Origin: JAGQYP01 sp041392305
GTDB taxonomy: Bacteria > Bacteroidota > Bacteroidia > Flavobacteriales_D > Crocinitomicaceae
Assembly (NCBI GenBank): GCA_041392305.1
Contig: JAWKMJ010000009.1
Location: 62,001 to 126,000, forward strand
DNA length: 64,000 bases
Reading direction: 5' to 3'
This document shows, piece after piece, positions 33,069-40,274 of this stretch; positions within the stretch are counted from its first letter, which is position 1; each line of letters opens with the position of its first letter. A program made the position numbers and the translations under genes. The notes under the pieces were generated by a model that had not been told where the DNA came from, made no database searches, and saw only the letters and a program-made list of their open reading frames with translations.

Positions 33069-33160
33069 GCTCTTGCTCTTGCTCTTGCTCTTGCTCTTGC
33101 TCTTGCTCTTGCTCTTGCTCTTGCTCTTGCTCTTGCTCTTGCTCTTGCTCTTGCTCTTGC
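33069..33160. repeat. Hexanucleotide array, (GCTCTT)15 plus GC
   Basis: A perfect 92-bp microsatellite. Any frame through it encodes an artificial dipeptide repeat (Glu-Gln, Lys-Ser, Arg-Ala or Leu-Leu); none belongs to a credible gene. It sits between the minus-strand terminator of the preceding secreted-protein gene and the four-helix-bundle gene, so copy-number changes would alter that gene's upstream region. Confidence 0.97.
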
Positions 33161-33188
33161 AAAAAAAAAGGAGACCGAAGCCTCCTTT
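33161..33188 (-). terminator. Minus-strand terminator of the start-stop secreted-protein gene
   Basis: AAAGGAG/CTCCTTT stem with an 8-nt loop, followed on the minus strand by nine T residues. Confidence 0.8.
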
Positions 33189-33210
33189 CATAAAGATATC
33201 AATTAACGTT

Positions 33211-33723
33211 TTATTTTCCTGCAGCCTTCTTCGCTTCAGCTTTAAAAGCATCAGAGGCTTCTTTGTTCGCAAACTGACAGAACATCCAATCAATTTTATC
33301 AGATGACTTTGTTCCGCTAGAGCAATAGTGTTGATCTTTTACTCCTGGCTTGTCAGTACGTTTGAAAGAAGTACCAAATGATAATTGGTGTGCAGGATTC
33401 CCCATGTATCCAGTAATGGACTCTTCCTTACTTCTCGACTCAAACATGTTGTTGAAAGCCCAGTTGATTTCAGAAAGTGCCATGTGAGATTGGGTAACCA
33501 TGTAAACGGAACCTTCTTTGGTATATACAAGTGTAAAATAAGCTTCTCCATCTTTAATTCCGGCGTACCATTCGTATATTGTACCTTCTGCACCGGCTTT
33601 TACATCAGAAAAAACTTTTTTACCAATAAGATCTACCGAATTTGTTCCACAAGTAGCTTTTGCTTGTCCAAACGTAAATGCTGAAACTAAAGCAAAACTT
33701 AGGGTTAAGAATAAACTTTACAT
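33211..33723 (-). pseudogene. Secreted protein, ATG immediately followed by TAA (second-codon nonsense)
   Basis: The ATG at 33723-33721 is followed in frame by TAA (33720-33718). From there an uninterrupted frame of 168 residues begins SLFLTLSFALVSAFTFGQ, a good signal peptide core lacking only its basic start, and continues with KATCGTNSVDLIGKK and ends KAEAKKAAGK. Replacing TAA by AAA would give a perfect signal peptide. There is no other in-frame ATG until residue 75 (33501). The ATG lies 1 nt after the stop of the preceding gene. No family is recognised. It is a pseudogene, a sequence error, or a gene with unusual initiation. Confidence 0.7.
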
Positions 33724-33724
33724 T

Positions 33725-34048
33725 CTATAAATACTGAGAAAGTTTAATAGTTTTACCACACATGCTATTGTCGATTGTAAAGATCAATCCAGTAGCCTTT
33801 GACCCGTTTGAATGAGAAATTTTTCTTCCTTCTTCACAAGAAACGGAAGTTGAACCTCCACCGTGGATCAATTTTACGTGACCTGAACCTGTGTGAATTT
33901 GAAGATCTTCTTTTGTGTCGTTAACGATTTTAACAGAACCACCTTTGAATTCCTCAACTGATACTCCATTGTTTGGTGTTGGATTTACTCCAGAAATTGA
34001 AATGCTTGTAAAAGCAACCATGGCTAAGCCAATAAAAAAACGTTTCAT
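33725..34048 (-). CDS. Small secreted protein of unknown function
   Basis: A 107-residue protein with an N-terminal signal (MKRFFIGLAMVAFTSISISG), then a short Thr/Pro/Asn linker and a compact beta-rich body (GSVKIVNDTKEDLQIHTG, GLIFTIDNSMCGKTIKLSQ) with two cysteines that could form a disulfide. I recognise no family. It is the first gene of a two-gene unit; its stop codon is 1 nt from the ATG of the start-stop gene, so the pair was presumably coupled. Confidence 0.75.
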   Translation of the reverse strand: MKRFFIGLAMVAFTSISISGVNPTPNNGVSVEEFKGGSVKIVNDTKEDLQIHTGSGHVKLIHGGGSTSVSCEEGRKISHSNGSKATGLIFTIDNSMCGKTIKLSQYL

Positions 34049-34213
34049 AATTTTAAATTTTTTAAAAGTTTAACTGAAAATAAATAATAAAGAATTTGGC
34101 CTGAATTCCAGTTTATAAATAGCCAGTTTTAATTCATTAATGGCAACTTTTTTAAATCAAAGGTTTCTTTCCGAATAAATGTATTTTTTTGTCTATCTGA
34201 ACTTTGGAGGCCT

Positions 34214-35824
34214 CTATTCAACTAAAAAGCTAAGAATCTTATTTCCTCTCACACCGACAACAATTCGGTTGTTAATAGCCACAGGAGAAGACTCAAAAGT
34301 GTAATTTGTTTTTTCCTGAAAGATCAATTCTCCTGATTTCCCATTTATTAGGTAAATTGATCCTTGTACATCAGTGAAGAATAGGTACATATTTCCAATA
34401 TTATCATAGAGGTCGAGCGGTGATGCCCAGGAATATGCGCGCAATAGAAAGGAATATACCTCTCTACCTGTTTCCTTGTCGATAGCAACAAGTTCGGCTT
34501 GGTTTTTCTCATTCATTCTTGAGAATATAACATAAACAAGATTTTTGCATTTCTTTTTGCCGATTAAAGGTGTAGCTAAAATCCCTCCACTGTTGGTTTT
34601 GTTAGCAATTGGTGTGCCTCTGCAAAGGCGTTGAATATTCCATATTTCTTTTCCATTTCGAGCATCTAATTTTCGAAAGGAGGATATGGCTTCAGGACCG
34701 CGAAAATCTACTTCATTTCCTACGTAAAGAAATTTTTGATCACCTTCATGATCGATTACAATTGTAGCATCCGTATCATCTTCGTTTTTTTGATTCCAAA
34801 TTGGAATTTGATTGATTAAATCCATGCAAAATATGTTGCCACTATTATCTGCAAAGAATCCAAATTTCCCGTCTGCGGCCATACTGGATTCAAGTCCGTG
34901 TCTGGGCATGTGATTATTGGTGTATTTCCATTTGGATGCAATTCCTATCTTGTTGGGGTTTTCGCTGTTTAAGGTATAGATTAGGCCATTTTCACTTGGC
35001 CAAAACACCCTTCCAGATATCCTATCAATGAGCGGATTGCTGTCAAATGCTCCCCATTTTCTATAGGCATCTTGATCTCTTCCGGATTGATGAAAAACCA
35101 CTTCATTTTTAATCATATCGATTACATACGAGCCAAACCGCATCCCTTTATCTATTCCCTGTCCAACATAAAGCAATCCATTTAATCTGGGATCTACGGA
35201 TGGAGTTCCTTTTATGGGGCCGTCTAGTCGAATCGAGCTTCTTGTGCTATCTCCTGTTTCTAAGTCCAAAAAATAAACTTCACCTGAAAGCGAGCCTATA
35301 ATGACTTCCCGAGCTTCCATATTTTGAAGAAATTTTTGGTCGTAAATCTCCAAACGCTTCTTCATTTCCTCAGACCACTGAATAATCAAAGGTTGTCCCG
35401 TCCATCCTGTTCCACCACCCCAAGTTCCAAAACGCGTGCTGCCGGTGTCCTGCCTTGTTTTAAAAATCCAATCCAGATTTATCTTTGTTGGTTTTTGGAC
35501 TAAAAGACCTCGAGAAGGTGCATTTCTATATGTGTTTCCTCGAAAACATAAAATATCATTTTCATTTTCGCAGTATTCATTTCCAAAGCCAATAAAATTA
35601 TTGGAATAGGCGTTTCCTTGGATAAATTCCCAACGGAAGTCATGATCCAAAAACGGCATAGGATTGAAACGAATGGAATTCATTTTATGCATGTCTGTTT
35701 CTTCTTCGGAAAACGACTTTTTTGGTAGAGGTTTCACTTTCATTTCTCCAAGAGCAAATAAAATATATACTCCCAATAGAAAAAGAAGTAAACCAATTTG
35801 AAATAATCGATTCCAGAAGTTCAT
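34214..35824 (-). CDS. Membrane-anchored PQQ-like beta-propeller protein
   Basis: One N-terminal transmembrane segment (about 8-27) is followed by a periplasmic domain with repeated propeller blades carrying the A-x-D-x-x-x-G-x-x-x-W/Y pattern: VYFLDLETGDS, IFCMDLINQIPIWNQ, FRKLDARNGKEIWN, LVAIDKETGREVYS, IYLINGKSGELIFQ. These resemble PQQ or BamB-like propellers, but the quinoprotein metal and cofactor residues cannot be assigned, so a scaffold role is as likely as an enzyme. The length is 536. It is monocistronic, with about 160 bp of untranscribed-looking DNA downstream. Confidence 0.78.
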   Translation of the reverse strand: MNFWNRLFQIGLLLFLLGVYILFALGEMKVKPLPKKSFSEEETDMHKMNSIRFNPMPFLDHDFRWEFIQGNAYSNNFIGFGNEYCENENDILCFRGNTYRNAPSRGLLVQKPTKINLDWIFKTRQDTGSTRFGTWGGGTGWTGQPLIIQWSEEMKKRLEIYDQKFLQNMEAREVIIGSLSGEVYFLDLETGDSTRSSIRLDGPIKGTPSVDPRLNGLLYVGQGIDKGMRFGSYVIDMIKNEVVFHQSGRDQDAYRKWGAFDSNPLIDRISGRVFWPSENGLIYTLNSENPNKIGIASKWKYTNNHMPRHGLESSMAADGKFGFFADNSGNIFCMDLINQIPIWNQKNEDDTDATIVIDHEGDQKFLYVGNEVDFRGPEAISSFRKLDARNGKEIWNIQRLCRGTPIANKTNSGGILATPLIGKKKCKNLVYVIFSRMNEKNQAELVAIDKETGREVYSFLLRAYSWASPLDLYDNIGNMYLFFTDVQGSIYLINGKSGELIFQEKTNYTFESSPVAINNRIVVGVRGNKILSFLVE

Positions 35825-35923
35825 TCCTGAAGAAAATAAGGCAATTTATGAAATTTAGAAATTTGAGAAAAAAATGCTGACTCCCTTTTGCTATATTTAA
35901 ACAAATATTTAAACACAATACTT

Positions 35924-36325
35924 ATGAAATCTCTTTTCTTATTTATCTTCTTAGTCGTTTTGGGTTGGACAACAAATTCCATTGCTCAGGATGATTGGAG
36001 GGGTACTTACACTTATTCTCGTGGAGAAGCAACCTATGAAATCGAAATTTATGGTCCTCCCGGAGAATTGGAGGGCGATTTCAAATGCACTAGTGAAGGA
36101 GGAAGCTATAAAATTTCCTTGAATTTGATCGAAGATGGGAGTACACTTCGAGTAGAAGCAGTTAAAGTTTGGGAAGGTTCATGTCCAATAGAAGAAAGAA
36201 TTATGGAGAACCCAATCATGTTCAAGCTGACCCATGATGGTGAGAAAGTAATAACAGAAATTGGGAGTCATCATCTCGGAGGATATTCAAAAGGCCATAA
36301 AGAAGCTCTTTTTAAGAAGTCCTAA
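35924..36325 (+). CDS. Small secreted protein of unknown function
   Basis: The ATG at 35924 gives a signal peptide MKSLFLFIFLVVLGWTTNSIAQ; the frame is open 12 codons earlier, but those residues precede the signal and are rejected. The mature part (about 111 residues) is beta-rich (WRGTYTYSRGEATYEIEIYG, GDFKCTSEGGSYKISLNLIE) and looks like a lipocalin-like or jelly-roll fold with two Cys. No family is recognised. A strong terminator follows. Confidence 0.75.
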   Translation: MKSLFLFIFLVVLGWTTNSIAQDDWRGTYTYSRGEATYEIEIYGPPGELEGDFKCTSEGGSYKISLNLIEDGSTLRVEAVKVWEGSCPIEERIMENPIMFKLTHDGEKVITEIGSHHLGGYSKGHKEALFKKS

Positions 36326-36352
36326 AGCGCATTGGAAATATTTGATTTTACC

Positions 36353-36375
36353 ATCCCTCTTCGGAGGGATTTTTT
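36353..36375 (+). terminator. Rho-independent terminator
   Basis: ATCCCTC-TTCG-GAGGGAT, a 7-bp stem with a stable tetraloop, followed by a T-run. Confidence 0.9.
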
Positions 36376-36412
36376 GTTTTCTGGCATAGTTCGTGAAGTA
36401 GTAGGAAAAAAC

Positions 36413-36420
36413 TATATTTG
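36413..36420 (+). promoter_or_regulatory. Candidate -7 element TATATTTG for the DUF4476 gene
   Basis: A perfect TAnnTTTG match, 22 nt before the ATG at 36443. Confidence 0.5.
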
Positions 36421-36442
36421 AATCGAACTAAAAATATTGATT

Positions 36443-37492
36443 ATGAGAATATTGATCGTACTAATTAGCATTTTGTTTTTGTTGCAATCGAATGCCCAGA
36501 ATTGTCAGGGAATTTCGGAAACCGTATTTGTTCCGAAATACAATCAGGTAGTGACTCAAAATTCAGACAATTATAAGCTAAATAAAGCCATTGTTGTTTT
36601 TAGTGGTCAGTGCTTAACTGCAGACCAGATCAAAAGAGTGGCCATGCTTTTTAGTCAGGATGATAAGAAATTGGAATTTTGTAAAATAGCTTGTCAAAAT
36701 CTAGCGGATTATCTCAATAGGTATTATATCTATGATGCTTTTAATTCTTTTTCAACAGTTTTTCAGCTACATGATTATTTGAATGCATTGCAAACAGGCA
36801 ATACGCCTCCACCTCCGCCTGCACCACCGGTTGTTCCAACAATGACATGGCCAAATTATGTATATCCTTCTACAGTCAATTACAATGGGAGAAAAGGATG
36901 CCAGCAAATTATTGATGATCAGATGTTCAATACTTTTGCATATCAGGTGAGTCAAAAGAGTGGAACAGATCAGTTAAATCATATTCGAAATAATGCGAAA
37001 TTTTATTGTCTTAGTATGACACAATTGATGAAACTCGCAAGTTTGGTTCAAAATGCAGATAGTCGATTAGTAATTATGAAAGAGTTGTTCATGAATTGTT
37101 ATGATCTGGATAATTATCCCTCAGCTACGGCTGTTTTTGGGTCGGCTACTCGACAAACCGAATGGTTGCAATATTGCCAGAAAGAGTTGGATGCCACGAC
37201 TGCTTGTACTACCTCTGATGCTGAATTTGGTGATATAAAAAATTCAATCAAGCAAAAAACCTTCACCAATGATATGTTGGAACATTCCCGATTTTTTGCT
37301 CAGAATAAATGTCTCAGTGTAAAGCAGGTTACTAGTATAATGGGACTTTTTATTTCCGACAATGACAAAGTTGAAATTGCAAAGATTTTTTATGACAAAT
37401 GCACAGATAAAGGGAACTATTACAAATGTATAGATGCCCTTACTTTTACTATGCAAAAAGATGAATTAAGAAACTGGCTCAAAAACAAGTAA
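36443..37492 (+). CDS. Secreted protein with three DUF4476 repeats
   Basis: A signal peptide MRILIVLISILFLLQSNAQ starts at the ATG 36443 (a TTG two codons earlier is possible). Three copies of a roughly 90-residue helical unit follow at about 40-115, 150-240 and 255-345. Each has the DUF4476 pattern: F..i.......C.t..Q...ia.lF...d.kle..k......D..NY, for example CLTADQIKRVAMLFSQDDKKLEFCK and CLSVKQVTSIMGLFISDNDKVEIAK. A proline run (TPPPPPAPP, about 119-127) separates the first two. The function of DUF4476 is unknown. Regularly placed cysteines suggest disulfides. Confidence 0.82.
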   Translation: MRILIVLISILFLLQSNAQNCQGISETVFVPKYNQVVTQNSDNYKLNKAIVVFSGQCLTADQIKRVAMLFSQDDKKLEFCKIACQNLADYLNRYYIYDAFNSFSTVFQLHDYLNALQTGNTPPPPPAPPVVPTMTWPNYVYPSTVNYNGRKGCQQIIDDQMFNTFAYQVSQKSGTDQLNHIRNNAKFYCLSMTQLMKLASLVQNADSRLVIMKELFMNCYDLDNYPSATAVFGSATRQTEWLQYCQKELDATTACTTSDAEFGDIKNSIKQKTFTNDMLEHSRFFAQNKCLSVKQVTSIMGLFISDNDKVEIAKIFYDKCTDKGNYYKCIDALTFTMQKDELRNWLKNK

Positions 37493-37494
37493 GC

Positions 37495-38106
37495 CTATTT
37501 TAATTTTGTTTTTTTACCCAATTTCAACTTCCCTGTTGAGTCTACGGAATGTGTCCATGAGTAGGTTTCTTGTGGCCCATAATCCAAACCATAATCTGTT
37601 TCAATAGATTTTTTAGAATCTAATTTGAATGCCAGGTCAAGGGAGGACCCATTTTTAGTAATTTTCACCGTCAGCACTCCTTCATCCATTCCTGCACCTC
37701 CTCTAGTGTAGGCAAGGTCTGTGATATTTTCCAATTTATAGGAGCCCTCTTTATAGATTGCAAAAGAATATTCATCCATGTGCGAGGGAACCGGAACTAC
37801 AAGTGTTGAGTACATAAGTAAATAGATTCCTTTCGATAATTCAACTTTTCCAGCCGCCCCAATGTGCATGCCAAACCCTTCATCATCGAATCCACCCATA
37901 CTCAGAATTTTCTCTTGCATTTCTGAGGTAAGAGCATTTTGTTCAGGAGATTGAATTCCATTATCTGAATTGGTGAATTCAACAGGTAGAGATACATTTT
38001 TAAAAAGATCTAGACACGCTTTTTCGAGTTTGGATTTGTCTTGAGCTGTTACAATTGTTCCAAAACCGAAAGCAAGGAACACAAGGAATGCGAATTTCAT
38101 TTTCAT
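37495..38106 (-). CDS. Secreted protein of unknown function
   Basis: Its 203 residues start with a signal peptide (MKMKFAFLVFLAFGFGTIVTAQ), followed by a helical segment (DKSKLEKACLDLFKNV) and a beta-rich body with Gly-rich YTRGGAGMDEGVLTVKITKNG. I recognise no family. It converges on the DUF4476 gene with a 2-nt gap and lies downstream of the MerR-type regulator on the same strand. Confidence 0.72.
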   Translation of the reverse strand: MKMKFAFLVFLAFGFGTIVTAQDKSKLEKACLDLFKNVSLPVEFTNSDNGIQSPEQNALTSEMQEKILSMGGFDDEGFGMHIGAAGKVELSKGIYLLMYSTLVVPVPSHMDEYSFAIYKEGSYKLENITDLAYTRGGAGMDEGVLTVKITKNGSSLDLAFKLDSKKSIETDYGLDYGPQETYSWTHSVDSTGKLKLGKKTKLK

Positions 38107-38151
38107 TGTATAAAGTTTTTGGTTGTTTAAAAACGAAATTAAGAAATAATC

Positions 38152-39030
38152 TTATAAAATATGAGTGAAAAAATCGTCAATTGAATGAATCATCCATTGA
38201 TTTTTTGCACTTGTTTCTTTGGATTCTTTCGCCGCCGCTCCTGACCAATAAAAAGGAATTTTGGGATACATTTCAGACAAGTCATTTTTAAGATGCAGAA
38301 AATCTTTTATATTCTTTCTTGAAACAACGAATGCATAGACTCCGTCAGGATCCACTGAGTCAATAGTTTGTGTCAAACTTTTAAATGGGACTCTTGACCC
38401 TAAATAAATCACTTTATGACCAAAATACCGCAATAGGTAATTGATATAGAGCAATCCAATTTCATGTTCCTCTGATTCAGGTAGCCAAAGAACAAAAGTT
38501 TTTCCTGATCCTAAACTCAGTTTGGCAGTTTCTACAATAATTCGATCTCGAATCAGGCAAGAAGTGAAATGTTCTTGGGCTGGAGAAAAATCGCCGATTT
38601 CCCATAGCATTCCTACACGAATCAAGACTTTGTGCAGGACAGAATGGAAAGCATTTTTAAGCCCAATCTGATCGATCATTTCATCCATGGCCTTCTGAAA
38701 CAAGTTTTCATTCAACAACATTCCTGCTTCAATCAATTGATTGATATAAATGGCTTCAGAATCTCCAATAGAAAGTTGGTTGTTTGTTTTTGCAGAAAGG
38801 ATTTTAGTTTTATCCTCTTCAGTGAGTCCTACGATTTGGGAGATTTTATAGCCTAAATCCTGTAGAACTTTTATTTGAAGAACCAGTCTTACATCTTCAT
38901 CATTATAGGTTCGAATATTAGATTCAGAGCGATCTGGATTGAAGATTTGGTATCGTTGTTCCCATATTCGGAGTGTATGTTTTTTGATCCCCGATATTTT
39001 TTCCAATTCTTGAATTGAGTAGTGAGCCAT
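38152..39030 (-). CDS. MerR-type regulator with B12-binding domain (CarH/LitR-like)
   Basis: The ATG at 39030 (MAHYSIQELEKISGIKKHTLRIWEQRY) gives 292 residues; the frame is open 17 codons earlier, but the MerR helix-turn-helix starts here. Residues 1-70 form the DNA-binding domain. About 95-170 is a helical cap with W143, E153 and H154 in the W-x9-EH arrangement of adenosylcobalamin photoreceptors of the CarH family. The Rossmann-like B12-binding domain has E187-x-H189-x-x-G192. Such proteins repress carotenoid genes until light breaks the Co-C bond. The neighbouring cruF-type gene fits that role. Confidence 0.88.
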   Translation of the reverse strand: MAHYSIQELEKISGIKKHTLRIWEQRYQIFNPDRSESNIRTYNDEDVRLVLQIKVLQDLGYKISQIVGLTEEDKTKILSAKTNNQLSIGDSEAIYINQLIEAGMLLNENLFQKAMDEMIDQIGLKNAFHSVLHKVLIRVGMLWEIGDFSPAQEHFTSCLIRDRIIVETAKLSLGSGKTFVLWLPESEEHEIGLLYINYLLRYFGHKVIYLGSRVPFKSLTQTIDSVDPDGVYAFVVSRKNIKDFLHLKNDLSEMYPKIPFYWSGAAAKESKETSAKNQWMIHSIDDFFTHIL

Positions 39031-39036
39031 TCTTAA

Positions 39037-39081
39037 TTTGTCTAAACTATTGAGGAGGAAAAGTGAAGTAAAGTTAAACAA
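39037..39081. promoter_or_regulatory. Repeated GTTTAAC / GTTTAGAC-like half-sites upstream of merR
   Basis: On the minus strand GTTTAAC (39079-39073) and GTTTAGAC (39047-39040) lie in the short gap between cruF and merR. A related GTTAAAC occurs upstream of the first gene of this group (about 40225). They could be MerR-type operators; this is inferred from repetition only. Confidence 0.3.
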
Positions 39082-39084
39082 ATT

Positions 39085-39732
39085 TTAAATTCCCAGATAG
39101 AGCCCAACAAAAAAGAAGAGATTAATGAAAAACAGATATTTGAAAAGGCTTTTTTTCTTTGTAGTATTCCATAACAGCCATTGCATCAAAAAAGCCAGTA
39201 CGAACCAGCAAATGTAATTGAAGAGTGGCGGTGTACCCTCTTGCCAGGACCACAGATTGTATGCAATTGCAACGGGTTCGAGTAAAGCATCAAACAGTAA
39301 CATGAATAATGATCCTAGTAGGATATTGGCACTTTTGGAAAGATTAAAATGTTTGAAAAACGACTGGATACCAATACTCAAACTCAGCCATAGAATTCCG
39401 ATGATCAAAGGGGTTTCCAAAATTTTAATTCCGAGAGAATCACTGTAGGTATATTCCCCGAAAAGATACCCTGTGTTGACACCAATCATTTCTGCACAAA
39501 AACCGATCAAATAGACAGAGAGGTAAGGCACCCAGTTTTTTGAAATGGTTTTAAATTCAGGAGCGAAGCAAAGTGCCGAGCTGATCAAAATGATCCAGCT
39601 GGATGAAGCCATCAAATCGGTATTTTTACCAATTAAAATTTCATACAGACCCACTATATGCAGAATTAAGATAATTCCAATGGCAAAGGGGCCGTACCAG
39701 TAGGGTTTCATTTTTTTTAGGGTAAGCTCCAT
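39085..39732 (-). CDS. cruF: CruF-type carotenoid 1',2'-hydratase / carotenoid biosynthesis membrane protein
   Basis: The protein (215 residues) has about seven hydrophobic segments and the conserved GVNTGYLFGEYTYSDSLGIKILETPLIIGILWLSLS stretch (about 85-120) typical of the CruF/DUF422 family, which hydrates the psi-end of acyclic or monocyclic carotenoids. Another conserved piece is LLFDALLEPVAIAYNLWSWQ. It is an integral inner-membrane protein. It is tightly packed with the upstream small gene (2-nt gap), and the regulator follows 54 nt downstream. No crtB, crtI or crtZ is in the window. Confidence 0.82.
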   Translation of the reverse strand: MELTLKKMKPYWYGPFAIGIILILHIVGLYEILIGKNTDLMASSSWIILISSALCFAPEFKTISKNWVPYLSVYLIGFCAEMIGVNTGYLFGEYTYSDSLGIKILETPLIIGILWLSLSIGIQSFFKHFNLSKSANILLGSLFMLLFDALLEPVAIAYNLWSWQEGTPPLFNYICWFVLAFLMQWLLWNTTKKKSLFKYLFFINLFFFVGLYLGI

Positions 39733-39734
39733 AG

Positions 39735-40202
39735 TTAAGGAAATTTCGCCAAAACCCCATCGATTAAATCGACCAATTCCTGATCAGATGAATTTTGTTT
39801 TTTATAATCTAATAAGACTTTTTTGTCTTCTGCAATATTCGTATTGTATTTTAGAAATTTCGGAGCATTTTTTTGAACCGCATATCGTACCAGACGTAAA
39901 TCTGCATTTCCGGGGTATTTTGCAATTGCTTGATCTAATTTTGTACGACCTGTTTTGAAATTCTCCATTTTCTTGTGAACCCAAAATACATATTTTGCAT
40001 TCATTATATAATAAAGACATTTGTACGCGTAAACCGTTGGATTGTCAATGTTGGTGGATTTTGTAAGTTCCCATAGTTCAGAATTATATTCCTCACTGTA
40101 GTGAACTTTCGTAAATAAGGATCTGATTTTTTTTTGGTAGGAGCTTTGACCAAAAGCTAAAAATCCAAATAAGAAAGAAAGAGTTAATATACTTGAGCGC
40201 AT
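39735..40202 (-). CDS. Small secreted protein upstream of cruF
   Basis: The start at 40202 gives MRSSILTLSFLFGFLAFGQ, a signal peptide; three further codons upstream are possible. The mature part (about 136 residues) is helical and basic, with a TPR-like spacing (AYKCLYYIMNAKYVFWVHKK, AIAKYPGNADLRLVRYAVQK). No family is recognised. It is the first gene of a three-gene unit with cruF and the B12-type regulator. Confidence 0.7.
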   Translation of the reverse strand: MRSSILTLSFLFGFLAFGQSSYQKKIRSLFTKVHYSEEYNSELWELTKSTNIDNPTVYAYKCLYYIMNAKYVFWVHKKMENFKTGRTKLDQAIAKYPGNADLRLVRYAVQKNAPKFLKYNTNIAEDKKVLLDYKKQNSSDQELVDLIDGVLAKFP

Positions 40203-40274
40203 GACTTCCAATTTTTGATTTTGTTTAACTCTCTAACAAGAAAGTCGCTCAAAAGTTTAATCAAAAAGCAAAAA

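Noticed and set aside
33069..33160. CRISPR array
   Set aside because: The tandem hexamers have no spacers, and no cas gene is seen; the array is a microsatellite. No other repeat in the window has CRISPR spacing.
32872..33306. Open frames through the GCTCTT array giving Glu-Gln, Lys-Ser or poly-Leu products
   Set aside because: They exist only because a hexamer repeat has no stop codons; flanking residues are not protein-like and they overlap the terminator and other genes.
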